A stretch of DNA of 64,000 nt, from positions 14,764,489 to 14,828,488 of the forward strand of contig OU744450.1 of assembly GCA_916610825.1 (NCBI GenBank), written 5' to 3'. The notes under the pieces were generated by a model. That model saw nothing but the letters and a program-made list of their open reading frames with translations. It was not told where the DNA came from and did no database searches. Within the stretch, counting starts at the first letter, position 1; every line of letters begins with the position of its first letter. The position numbers and the translations under genes were made by a program. This document shows, one piece after another, positions 54,201-64,000 of this stretch. Source of the stretch: Haliclystus octoradiatus. Its lineage: Eukaryota; Cnidaria; Staurozoa; Stauromedusae; Haliclystidae.

Positions 54201-55710
54201 ACTTTTCAATATTTTTATTTTGTATAACATAGAAACTTTCGATCAGGCAATAACTCAGTTGAAAATGCCTTTTCAGGTTCGACACATGACTTCATGCCAA
54301 TAACAATAACGTGTCTATATAAATATGGGGCCCGTCACATTCACATGCTATATAAGATTCATGGTAACAATTGCAAAGTGATCAAGCAAAAATGATGTGT
54401 CGCACTTGGTACATAGAAGTTATCCATTTTTAGTTTCAGTTGAAATACAATGTACAGTTTGTTTTGTATTTAGCAAACTGTTTTCTCATAAGATACAAGA
54501 GATCTTTGATCCAAATCACACATCCAGATGTTGTCCTGTCAACGCAAGCAAACTATTTAAGTAAGACTGATTTTTTACATGTGCATGTTAGTTTTGTGCC
54601 AACATCAAAAATGAATTTCATAAGCTCCGGCACAATTCAATGTGAAGTAGACCAGAGAGATTGCTCCATATTGATGATCTTCTATTTTCCCAGATGTATC
54701 TTTTGTCAAAGATTGATCCAGCCTCGTTTTCAACATCTTATCAAATGCTCTCCTCATCGGTAATACATCCTGATTATTCCAGTCTTTAGATCAAAACTGC
54801 TTTATGATAGCATTGATATTGTTATATCATTTGTATGTCTATTGTAGCATGTCATTTGATCGATGGGGCAGGCTCAACTATAATCATTGCAGGTGAAATA
54901 TGATTCGTACTAATTGCTAGTTTACATTATTATTAATGTCACACTTGTTCTTGCTTCCTATTGGTTAATCGAACACTGACAACTACTAGTATCTTCAAAC
55001 GTGATATACAGACATGAGAGAGTTCCTCGGAAAAGCTAATTTCCTCGCTTTCCGTCGGCTTTAAAACAAAAAAAATTCATTGAAAATACTAATTTTGCTA
55101 TTGTTTTAGTAATTTTCCAAGTATTTTCCTCATTTTTGACTGAGCTTGACTCTCATGCCTGGATATAATAATCTGAGGCTATGGGATAGGGATCAAGATA
55201 TTATGTTGAAAAAATATGATGAGACAATAGCATCTCTGGTTTGAGACTGACATAATAAAAAATTGTTTTATAAATATTTCCCTTTTCACAATCAAAGATT
55301 TGCAACTAAATACAAATATTTTTTCATCTGGTTAAATCGATAAAGTTAAAATCTCTACATTATGAAAACATTTTTAAACAAGCTTGTTGTAAGAAATCTG
55401 TAAAAAAACTAATAATGTGGCTGTTTTTAAATGATTCATGGGGTTAATCAAGGTATGATTAAGGTACATGGATTAATTATAATAAAACAATTATCAAACT
55501 TGATTTAGCATGTAATCATTTATCAGGTCGAGGCATGTGTTATCCGCCAAAGCCATAGTCACTGTAAATCTTGTTAGATAATTGTTAAATAGTGCTGTAA
55601 TGATTTTTATCGTGATTTATGTTTCATTTTAGGGACACAAGATGGAATGTCAATGACTACCTATTGCAATTAAAAGTAGAATTGAAGTCTTGGCGTTGTG
55701 TGTTTTGGAG
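51210..55710 (+). CDS. SANBR: SANBR (KIAA1841)-like BTB protein, eight internal exons, partial
   Basis: Exons: 51210-51247, 51975-52130, 52251-52309, 52607-52701, 52778-52843, 54474-54560, 54694-54759, 55633-55710. Translated in frame they give VTIHVCDEAKK, then FSCNRELLAAEMKYFENYL, DVDIAVHCDLGVFDWLMKY, AISILISSDFLQMPEL, VEECLQFCHDNMSAILAIPC, LEHVKDKRDKFK, KLFSHKIQEIFD, CIFCQRLIQP and LKSWRCVFWR. This order matches the BTB-like region of SANBR, known in mouse as a regulator of antibody class switching; an invertebrate role is unknown. The exon 2 donor is the weak point: GTTCTC at 52131 keeps the frame but is poor, while GTGCAC at 52124 or GTATGT at 52120 would break it. The N-terminal SANT exons and everything after the N gap are missing. 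Confidence 0.78.
51713..51772 (-). mobile_element. fragment of the Tc1/mariner-like MITE
   Basis: On the minus strand CAGTCAAACTTGCTTAGCAT then CCCCCTCTGGTACGGAT repeats the start of the MITE at 13317. It lies in intron 1 of the SANBR-like set of exons. Confidence 0.55.
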
Positions 55711-55778
55711 GTATAGCATTTAAAATTGAGTATAGAGACAACAATAAAAATAAAGCAGAACTTACGCAACAATCACAA

Positions 55779-56278
55779 NNNNNNNNNNNNNNNNNNNNNN
55801 NNNNNNNNNNNNNNNNNNNNNNNNNNNNNNNNNNNNNNNNNNNNNNNNNNNNNNNNNNNNNNNNNNNNNNNNNNNNNNNNNNNNNNNNNNNNNNNNNNNN
55901 NNNNNNNNNNNNNNNNNNNNNNNNNNNNNNNNNNNNNNNNNNNNNNNNNNNNNNNNNNNNNNNNNNNNNNNNNNNNNNNNNNNNNNNNNNNNNNNNNNNN
56001 NNNNNNNNNNNNNNNNNNNNNNNNNNNNNNNNNNNNNNNNNNNNNNNNNNNNNNNNNNNNNNNNNNNNNNNNNNNNNNNNNNNNNNNNNNNNNNNNNNNN
56101 NNNNNNNNNNNNNNNNNNNNNNNNNNNNNNNNNNNNNNNNNNNNNNNNNNNNNNNNNNNNNNNNNNNNNNNNNNNNNNNNNNNNNNNNNNNNNNNNNNNN
56201 NNNNNNNNNNNNNNNNNNNNNNNNNNNNNNNNNNNNNNNNNNNNNNNNNNNNNNNNNNNNNNNNNNNNNNNNNNNNNN
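55779..56278. other. assembly gap, 500 N
   Basis: Exactly 500 N, so probably a placeholder of unknown true size. To the left is the SANBR-like gene; to the right the sequence character changes at once to G-poor transposon DNA. The adjacency of the two sides rests only on scaffolding. Confidence 0.98.
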
Positions 56279-56832
56279 GACCTTACACCTGATCTCCAAG
56301 AATCTTTCAAAAGGAAAAGAGACAAACACCTAGAAAAATCCTTGATCGGCCTGAATAGAATAGCCTATGAACAATACACTGAACACCTCCCCGCTCTTGC
56401 CCGCCGTATGCTACACACCTATAATGACCCATCTAGCCCCATTCTATCTGACTCCCAACTCCAATCCTTTCTCCTTGTAACCTGGTGTAAAATTATTTCG
56501 ACCTTAAAAAAATAATTGAAAAGAAACAAAAAAATTTAATAGCCCTAATAATTCCTAAACCAAAACACCCTGACCACCAACCACCAACTAACATAATCCT
56601 GAATCAAGACTTCCCATCTGAAACCCCCCCAGCACCACTAATGTCACACCGCAATCAAATACCATCACTATTACAATTTAACCCATATTACCCCAGAAGC
56701 CACCATGATAACTCCCAATCACCACACTCATACTACCCACATAGATATAGACCACGCCATCATTCCTCACGAAACCAACCATCTGGGACAACAAAACCAT
56801 ACGAACGCCGACACAGCAACTACCACAACTGA
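56279..56832 (+). CDS. possible ORF1 of the G-poor retroelement, frameshifted
   Basis: From the gap edge one frame runs to a stop at about 56517 (LQESFKRKRDKHLEKSLIGL, then ALARRMLHTYNDPSSP). In the next frame, without any stop, homology-like low-complexity sequence continues to 56832 and ends in a strongly basic, His/Arg/Tyr/Ser-rich tail (HSYYPHRYRPRHHSSRNQPS). The two frames overlap at an A-rich stretch near 56492-56515, so one missing base would explain the break. A basic tail in a protein upstream of a reverse transcriptase suggests an RNA-binding ORF1, but no domain is recognised. Confidence 0.45.
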
Positions 56833-57239
56833 AAACAAAAGACAAAATGCCTACCATCTATACTCCATGTGAAATTACTAATCTATACTCTTTATATGCT
56901 CTATACTCTGTACTACAACCTATACTCTATTCAACATTATCAATATATATCCCTTCAACGAAACAAACTATCAGGATTACGTCTACCATAACCATAATCA
57001 CTGGTATATAATTTAATAATTTATAATTTTATAATTTCATATCTATCAAGTATCATTGATATCACTACTTTATCCTAATAAACGTTACAAAAGTTAGCAA
57101 TGTTTAAGTTCTTCACCAATGTAATAATCTCCATAATCAACATTACATTAAGTAATTCAGCATTATAAAATATTCTTTACTGTCAAACAAATTTATTTAA
57201 TTACAAAAACTAACTAAAAAATCATTGATAATTTGATCA

Positions 57240-59549
57240 TTGATCATTGGTAATTTGATTTCAAATAACAATAAATTAGTAACAACAGAACACAATTTGA
57301 ATATTCAATCTCTGTCTCAGCCAGAACATCTCTGTTTCAAACAGTCATCTCTTAGAACATTTGTTGAATACCTTTATTTAACAGATCATATGATGATATC
57401 ATTGCAAAAAAGTAAGAAAGGAGGCAACAACAAGAAACACCATACCCACCCTTACAATAGAGACCATAGATCACCATCAAAATCTCAACATCCACCTCGA
57501 GGAAAATCACTGAAAAGTTTTTTATATTACCTAGATGAACCACATCATAACTATATGAAACACCTCCGCAACGACATCCATAAAACCCTATACAACACCC
57601 ACAAACTTCTCCAACAGTCCGGCTCCATTTACCATGACCAAAACACTGCTCAAATTAAGACATTTCTCAATCAAATAACTCCCCCTCGAGTAGTTAACCT
57701 TAGTAATATCCCACTACCAAAAGAAACTCTAGAATTTTTAGAACTGGGACCCAGTTTCTGTCCACACCCACCCAAACATGTCTTCCAGTATTCCTTGGAA
57801 AATGCATTCCAACAAATTAAAACGAAACTCAATAACCATCACAAGAAAGGCTCTTTTGGTACCACAACCCCACATGAACTCCAGTACCTAATAAAAAAAC
57901 TCAGAACCCCGATTAACCTAGCGTACGAAGATATGGAGGAACGCTGCCAACAATCTAAGAGTATGTCACTACATACTCAAAAATTCTTAGATAGCCTCCA
58001 CACACAAATCCTCTCCATACCTCATAGAACCCACATAGAAAAACCTACATGTGACCAACAACATAAATCCATTGATCTAATCCATGAGCTACAACAAAAG
58101 TACCAACTCATAATCAAACCCGCAGATAAAGGAGGAGCAATAACAATCCTCACAAAATCCCAATACATCGAAAAAGTACAAAAACACCTCCAGAACACCC
58201 AGACATACCAAAAACTATCCACCCAAGACCCAGAACAACGCTTCCGAAATGACCTAAATAATTTTTATGATAACCTAAAAAAACGCAAGATAATTGATGA
58301 TAAAACCTATGACCTCCTTACTGATTACCCGACTTCTATACCTCCCCAATTCTATATACTACCAAAGATCCATAAGTTGGGCGCACCAGGCAGACCAATT
58401 ATATCTGCCTGTACAGCACTAACTAACCCCCTGTCAGCTCTTATAGACCACTATCTTAATCCCTTACGTAAATTGATCCCATCCCATATTGATAATACAC
58501 CTCACCTCCTTGAAAAGCTAAAAGCTATAAAATTACCGGAAAGTTGTCTGCTTGTTACAATGGATGTCTCTAGCCTATATACTTGTATCCCACACAAAGA
58601 GGGCGTTGCAGCAATAAATACATTTCTACACAATAACCCAACATCCTACCACGGCCCCCCAATCCCCACCTTACTAGCCATGATCAAACGAGTCCTAACA
58701 ACCAACTACTTCCAATTCAATGAGGATTTTTATCTACAACTACAAGGCACAGCCATGGGAACAAGAATGGCACCAGCATATGCCGACATCTTTATGCATG
58801 TCTTCGAACAACAATTCCTAGAAACGCAGACCCTACTACCTATAATATACTACCGATACCTTGACGACATCCTAATGATATGGCCACACAGCCCCTCCAC
58901 CCTCACAGACTTCCATAATAACATTAACACCACCTGCCCACAAATAAAACTCACTATGGAATCATCCAAAACAGATATTGCATTCTTAGATCTGAAAATC
59001 TATATTGATAAAGGAACGCTATCCACAGACCTATACCGTAAACCAACAGATACCAACAATACCCTACACTTCAAATCCTTTCACTCTCAAGCCACTAAAA
59101 TAGGCATCGTCAAATCTCAAACAGCACGCTACTACCAAAATATATCTGACCCTAAAATCCTACACATCAGACTTTATCTACTCTACCTTTCATTCATAGA
59201 GAGAGACTATCCATCCCTCGCCCTCCTCAAAGCTATGAAACTGACACTTTCAAAACAGAAAAGTGAACAACCCTCACCAACAACATCCAAACAAATCCTA
59301 CCAATAGTACTCCCATATCATCCTGACTTTGAACGACTCCTAAAACCTATCTTTAAGAACTACTTAACACCGTTCCTAGAACAACAAATACAATTCTGTC
59401 GCCTTCAACCCACACTCACTTATAAACGGCATTTAAACATAAAAAACCACCTGATCCATACCAGGGACCAACTCCACTGTGAGCACTTCCGAAATCAACT
59501 TCAAAACAATGAATCAAATCTAGACACCCCCCCCCCCCCCCCACATTGA
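57240..59549 (+). CDS. Penelope-like reverse transcriptase without visible GIY-YIG domain
   Basis: A 769-codon uninterrupted frame. Motifs in order: NLSNIPLPKETLEFLELG (N-terminal Penelope region, about residue 153), IIKPADKGGAITIL (about 292), PQFYILPKIHKLGAPGRPII (about 366), LLVTMDVSSLYTCIPHKEGV with the first catalytic Asp (about 437), LQGTAMGTRMAPAYADIFM, YYRYLDDILMIW with the catalytic Asp pair (about 540), DIAFLDLKIYID and TDLYRKPTDTNN. After the thumb it ends with LTYKRHLNIKNHLIHTRDQL and a Pro run made by a poly-C tract. The zinc motif and GIY-YIG endonuclease that usually follow are absent, and none is seen at the N-terminus. It is therefore an endonuclease-less PLE or one truncated at its 3' end. 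The true start may be later than 57240. Confidence 0.88.
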   Translation: MIIGNLISNNNKLVTTEHNLNIQSLSQPEHLCFKQSSLRTFVEYLYLTDHMMISLQKSKKGGNNKKHHTHPYNRDHRSPSKSQHPPRGKSLKSFLYYLDEPHHNYMKHLRNDIHKTLYNTHKLLQQSGSIYHDQNTAQIKTFLNQITPPRVVNLSNIPLPKETLEFLELGPSFCPHPPKHVFQYSLENAFQQIKTKLNNHHKKGSFGTTTPHELQYLIKKLRTPINLAYEDMEERCQQSKSMSLHTQKFLDSLHTQILSIPHRTHIEKPTCDQQHKSIDLIHELQQKYQLIIKPADKGGAITILTKSQYIEKVQKHLQNTQTYQKLSTQDPEQRFRNDLNNFYDNLKKRKIIDDKTYDLLTDYPTSIPPQFYILPKIHKLGAPGRPIISACTALTNPLSALIDHYLNPLRKLIPSHIDNTPHLLEKLKAIKLPESCLLVTMDVSSLYTCIPHKEGVAAINTFLHNNPTSYHGPPIPTLLAMIKRVLTTNYFQFNEDFYLQLQGTAMGTRMAPAYADIFMHVFEQQFLETQTLLPIIYYRYLDDILMIWPHSPSTLTDFHNNINTTCPQIKLTMESSKTDIAFLDLKIYIDKGTLSTDLYRKPTDTNNTLHFKSFHSQATKIGIVKSQTARYYQNISDPKILHIRLYLLYLSFIERDYPSLALLKAMKLTLSKQKSEQPSPTTSKQILPIVLPYHPDFERLLKPIFKNYLTPFLEQQIQFCRLQPTLTYKRHLNIKNHLIHTRDQLHCEHFRNQLQNNESNLDTPPPPPH
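59527..59542. repeat. poly-C tract, 16 bases
   Basis: A run of C at the very end of the reverse transcriptase frame. Its length decides the last codons and the stop, so a sequencing slip here could hide a longer C-terminus. Confidence 0.9.
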
Positions 59550-60254
59550 TAACCTAGGCCATCCCTATCACCCTGAAATTAATGACTGAAGGAACGTCAA
59601 ATATATCTCAATTACAATGCAACTCTTACTTATCAAACACTAACCCATAGATTCAGTAAATAGATCCACTATTCTACTCCCTCCATGGTACAAGTACCCA
59701 CGTTATTTGACCTCGAACATAGGATAAATAAATAGACTCCTCAACTTCAGACCAATGCATCGAAAGTCGGCCAAAAACAGAATACTATCATGAGAAATAG
59801 AGAATGGCCATGGCAACATAACCAAGGAAACAACCAATGGATAAAAAACTATGAGACATGAACTATATGAATAAATATATAAAATAGACATACCCACCTA
59901 ATTATCTATCAATGTTAAAAATTTAAAAATACTGATAACAATCACATGTATGTCACATCAGCCTACATTTAGTAGCTCCATACAATTTAATGTATTTGAC
60001 TAATTGACTCCTATTTTCAAAAACCAGAGTCGTATATCTATATATTCATAGCACTACAATTAAACAAGTTGATAACTGAAATATCAAGTTAAACAACGGA
60101 TCACAACAAACAATAGTTATGAGTTCTTATATACAACAACATTAATTTGATTATCTCTATATAACTTACAATATCAACAAAAAATAGCATGTATTGGTCT
60201 TAATTTCAAGATGATTAAAAAATATCAATAAATACCCTTCAGGCTACATTTATT
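59550..60254. other. 3' flank of the PLE frame, non-coding
   Basis: A/C-rich, G-poor sequence with no ORF of note. It could be the element's 3' UTR, leading into the long direct repeat. Confidence 0.45.
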
Positions 60255-60649
60255 ATCTTCAATTCGTATTTATTACAATAATAATTTGGAATTAAAATAC
60301 TAGGCCTATTGAACCAGTTCATCGAATCCAAGAAACACAACAGAGCCTCATCAAACACCCCCTATCAGACATTTTTCGGCTAGAACACATTTGAACCATA
60401 AACCAGCACACCAGATCCATGAGATACAGTAAAAGCTCATAAAACATTCTTATCTAATACCCCCCCACTTTATACAATACACACAAGTAAAACAAACCCA
60501 TGAAACACAAAATAATCCTATTAAACACCCCCTATCTGACCCCTCCCCACTTAAAATACTTTTGAACCGTCAGTCAGCATAGCAGATCCATGAGACACAG
60601 TATAAGCCCACCAAACGCTTCTACCTGATACCTCCCATTTTATAACTAT
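60255..60649. repeat. long direct repeat, copy 1
   Basis: Identical by eye to 63606-64000, at an offset of exactly 3351 bp. The second copy runs off the window end, so the full length is unknown. It contains an internal imperfect tandem repeat of about 170 bp (AAACACCCCCTATC at 60353 and 60523; GATCCATGAGA twice). Confidence 0.9.
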
Positions 60650-61956
60650 AGGCTATACCATCTCCACAAGTCCAAAAAATACAACAGAACCCCATCTGAC
60701 ATCTCCATATTTTAATAAGAAAACAGGCTCCAACAAACCAGCTAGACGAGAATTACAGCACATAATACCTCCTCCTAATCATATAATGCTATATGATTCT
60801 ACCAACAGCAACAGCCCTAGGACCGTCAGGTGACCGAAGCCGAAGGAAAGACAGTTAGAAAGACCAAGCCAAAGATACGATAAAACAATGATTTAAAAAA
60901 CTTACCAGTGGACATTCCACTTTCCAATGTCCCCCAACAAACAATTCGTAGATGAATCCCGAACCATATACCCATGAACTAATAACAAAGTAATCCCAAT
61001 TCCCAAGTAATTTAAGTTTAATAATACTCCATAAATACAATTCAGCTCTACCATTTTGGATCCTATATTTAGGAATGTTCTGAATCCAATAAACCCGATC
61101 GGATCTAGCTAACGAACCTCTTTCTCGGAGCAGAGCCTCCTCCTGAGCCAAAGGATTTATAATCCTCCACCCAATAAATAACCATGACTACAACCAATGA
61201 ACGAAGGGCAAATAAAATCGATAAGTACCTCGTGCTTGGCCTTAAAATTTCTCTTCCCGATTTATCATCACTAGAGTTAGTCAAAAGACACAAATCAAAA
61301 ATTATTATCAAAATATCAATCCAAGGTACACTTATTAATCTACACCTATTACAAAATAAACTGTAGGACTATGATAATTTATCAACAAGGCAATTGATAT
61401 CATAAGACGGATGCAGGGCATGCTCCAATAACTAGGTTTTCAGAAGACGCACCATCACGCCACCACGTGCTTCATCATGGACCACTTGATGAAATCATTG
61501 AACATTTGCCAATTGATATGAAACACAGTTCAGCATATTTTGTCCTCAATGAATTATCAATATATATAGGCACTGTTACATCTAACTATTGGATATTTTT
61601 ATTGCAAGTATACTATGTTTTCGTTACCTTTTATTTTATTATTGATTTTATTTTAACCCTTGATCGAATTTCGAACACTGAAACGAACATCTCGCCAAAA
61701 AATTCAAACTTTTTTATATGAAAAAGACGCTCCAAAACACATCTCCGAGTAGGGATACCTACAGTGAGTTTTTCGGCATTTATATGATAGAAAATTCTTG
61801 CAAACGATTTGAGAAAACTTAACATTTTTTGAACTGATTGATGAACACTTTCAAATATTTTCAAAACTCTGAATTGAAGAGGAAATACCATTCCTTTTCC
61901 AATCAAGGCTTGCTTTTTCGATACTGACTCGGATCCCCGTGTCTCCGGACATACCC
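60650..61956. other. G-poor region between repeat copy 1 and ribozyme candidate
   Basis: Several ORFs of 60 to 120 codons on both strands (61184-61366, 61467-61721, minus 61631-61993) have no recognisable motif. I support no gene here. Confidence 0.4.
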
Positions 61957-62045
61957 TCTCGGTGCGTCGCTCTGATGAGTTTGCTTTAGCCAACGGGTTT
62001 TAACCTGGGCTCTCGACAAACGAAACGCGTCAGCCTGATTTTATG
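61957..62045 (+). ncRNA. hammerhead ribozyme candidate, structured
   Basis: CTGATGA (61972-61978) is followed by helix II: GTTTG (61979-61983) pairs with CAAAC (62017-62021). The 33-base apical part folds again (AGCC with GGCT, and GGGTT with AACCT around a two-base turn). GAAA (62022-62025) follows directly, then CGC and the cleavage triplet GTC (62029-62031). Helix I starts with GCT before the core (61968-61971 region) pairing with AGC after the site (62032-62034). Helix III is only C-G or the self-complementary CGCG, as reported for hammerheads in Penelope-like elements and retrozymes, which favour dimers. This is by far the best ribozyme in the window. Confidence 0.72.
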
Positions 62046-62767
62046 CGCGCCGAACTCCAAACTGCCTTGCTCAGTATCAAGCGCGAAAATGTAGAATCAG
62101 TGGGGGACACACAAGATGGTGTCCACCCTAAAACTATGAACTATACAAGAAACACCAAAACAACTCCTATAGCCCCAGTCATGTCATGGGATGGGCGGAT
62201 ATCACTTCTAACCAACTGGTCCTATCTCACATCACTCTAAATCAGACATAACAAATGTAAAACAATTAAATCGTCCATTGACTCAATGGGAACCTGATAA
62301 CGAGATATGAACACCTAAAACAGAGACCACCTGTCTACAACGACTAATATGGTTCTCCAAAGGCAAGATATAATAAATTAACACATCATTACAAAATCAC
62401 GAACAGAATATTAACGTTCAGGACAGTGAAAGGCAAATGAAGCTAACTCCCAGAGGATCACAACAGACATCATACCAAGGTAATAATAGTAATAATTAAT
62501 AATTAAAATAAATATACACAGGATGTATTAACAATATAAATATGTAACAGCACACAGAACAGCAGCGGATCAGCATAACCCAACCAATAAAATCTACACC
62601 AAAGGCCGTATCTGGATCCAGACAAATTGAGAACATCAACTGACTTCTCTAAAACCAAGTAAAGACCCTAAAACATAAATTAGAATTAATAAATCGGAAA
62701 AATAATACTAAAAATTTAACAGGAAAATCAGTAGGCAAACAAAAATACTAACATAAAAACGAGACAG
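62046..62767. other. no gene seen
   Basis: A-rich, G-poor sequence downstream of the ribozyme candidate. An ORF at 62043-62240 starts almost at the predicted cleavage site but shows no domain. Confidence 0.4.
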
Positions 62768-63603
62768 GATCAATGGAGCAGTGATATCCAATACCCCTAA
62801 TGACATGAAGGTATAATCCTGAATGATAACAATTACTGGATAGAATCAAACATGATATAATGATCACCTCAATATAGTGATCACCTCTCTTAATGACCAC
62901 TAATCCAATGCCAAAGAATAGTGTCTTATATAATAGTTTCACTGTAGCTATATAACATTAATTTTGTACAATCAGTGATATACAACAATCAGATAGAGAA
63001 ACAGTCCGTTATAATTACTAGGACAGTAACACTATTCGAGACATGCAGCCTCCCTCCCAACCATCACACACCCATAAAGAATCAAGGGTTAGTACCCTTT
63101 CCCATGAGGGACGTTGAAGGTTAAAACTGTAGTAATGTCAATGGAACGAACATTCCATTGATAGTTACTATTTAGGAAACAAACAGATCAATGGAGCAGT
63201 GATATCCAATACCCCTAATGACATGAAGGTATAATCCTGAATGATAACAATTACTGGATAGAATCAAACATGATATAATGATCACCTCAATATAGTGATC
63301 ACCTCTCTTAATGACCACTAATCCAATGCCAAAGAATAGTGTCTTATATAATAGTTTCACTGTAGCTATATAACATTAATTTTGTACAATCAGTGATATA
63401 CAACAATCAGATAGAGAAACAGTCCGTTATAATTACTAGGACAGTAACACTATTCGAGACATGCAGCCTCCCTCCCAACCATCACACACCCATAAAGAAT
63501 CAAGGGTTAGTACCCTTTCCCATGAGGGACGTTGAAGGTTAAAACTGTAGTAATGTCAATGGAACGAACATTCCATTGATAGTTACTATTTAGGAAACAA
63601 ACA
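62768..63603. repeat. 418-bp perfect tandem duplication
   Basis: 62768-63185 and 63186-63603 read the same by eye over the full 418 bp, beginning GATCAATGGAGCAGTG and ending AGGAAACAAACA. The second unit joins directly to the next copy of the long direct repeat at 63606. The absence of differences points to a very recent event or an assembly artefact. Confidence 0.92.
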
Positions 63604-63605
63604 AC

Positions 63606-64000
63606 ATCTTCAATTCGTATTTATTACAATAATAATTTGGAATTAAAATACTAGGCCTATTGAACCAGTTCATCGAATCCAAGAAACACAACAGAGCCTC
63701 ATCAAACACCCCCTATCAGACATTTTTCGGCTAGAACACATTTGAACCATAAACCAGCACACCAGATCCATGAGATACAGTAAAAGCTCATAAAACATTC
63801 TTATCTAATACCCCCCCACTTTATACAATACACACAAGTAAAACAAACCCATGAAACACAAAATAATCCTATTAAACACCCCCTATCTGACCCCTCCCCA
63901 CTTAAAATACTTTTGAACCGTCAGTCAGCATAGCAGATCCATGAGACACAGTATAAGCCCACCAAACGCTTCTACCTGATACCTCCCATTTTATAACTAT
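63606..64000. repeat. long direct repeat, copy 2 (runs off window)
   Basis: Same sequence as 60255-60649. If the 3351-bp spacing continues beyond the window, this is a tandem array of a unit that contains the ribozyme candidate and the 418-bp duplication. Confidence 0.9.

Noticed and set aside
55670..56333. ORFs of about 190 to 220 codons across the gap
   Set aside because: Almost all residues are unknown because the frame passes through 500 N.
61631..61993. Minus-strand 120-codon ORF overlapping the ribozyme candidate
   Set aside because: No recognisable domain, and its start lies in the structured RNA candidate on the other strand; chance is the simpler explanation.
56279..64000. Telomere-associated array
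   Set aside because: No run of TTAGGG or CCCTAA was seen anywhere in the segment; G-poor composition alone is not enough.

Overview
The window is 64 kb of an AT-rich eukaryotic genome. Host genes have many short exons with GT-AG introns. LINEs, Penelope-like elements (PLEs), Ty3/gypsy and hAT elements fill most of the space between them. The palindrome TAGGCCTA is scattered throughout. Together with an LRWD1 orthologue and a SANBR-like gene this suggests a marine invertebrate, probably a deuterostome. The species cannot be named from the sequence alone. I see no bacterial operon, CRISPR array or convincing tRNA or rRNA gene.

Host genes. (1) 5418-16909, + strand: a complete 19-exon gene for a 635-residue LRR/WD40 protein, the orthologue of LRWD1/ORCA (origin recognition complex associated). 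All exon phases join in frame. (2) 17977-22989, - strand, convergent with LRWD1: a 6-exon gene for a 1091-residue protein with a Polycomb-like type Tudor domain and PHD finger at the N-terminus, a long Q/N-rich middle and a C-terminal MYND zinc finger, a combination I do not recognise. (3) 51210-55710, + strand: eight internal exons of a SANBR (KIAA1841)-like BTB protein, cut off by a 500-N assembly gap (55779-56278). Its 5' exons are not found.

Mobile DNA. 1-5 kb: LINE remnants, one hit by a small PLE insertion with a 12-bp target duplication and 200-bp inverted arms. 5.6-9.5 kb (LRWD1 intron 1): two ATT arrays, a decayed PLE and small repeats. 23-27.5 kb: intergenic hairpin elements, one split by a hAT-type MITE with an 8-bp duplication. 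29-40 kb: a nest in which a 3.9-kb hAT element (TIRs, 8-bp duplication) sits inside the pol region of a minus-strand gypsy element, which abuts a second decayed gypsy element. 40-50 kb: a graveyard of at least three further hAT lineages, a protein-primed DNA polymerase B fragment (Polinton/Maverick type) and a nearly full LINE that interrupts a hAT gene. 56-64 kb: a PLE with a long intact-looking reverse transcriptase but no visible GIY-YIG domain, on a strikingly G-poor strand, followed by long perfect repeats and a strong hammerhead ribozyme candidate.

The unifying oddity is a set of hammerhead-type cores (CTGANGA, stem, GAAA) seen at about ten places, several inside inverted-repeat elements and several next to PLE sequence. 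The best one (61957-62045) also has a structured helix II and a GTC cleavage site.
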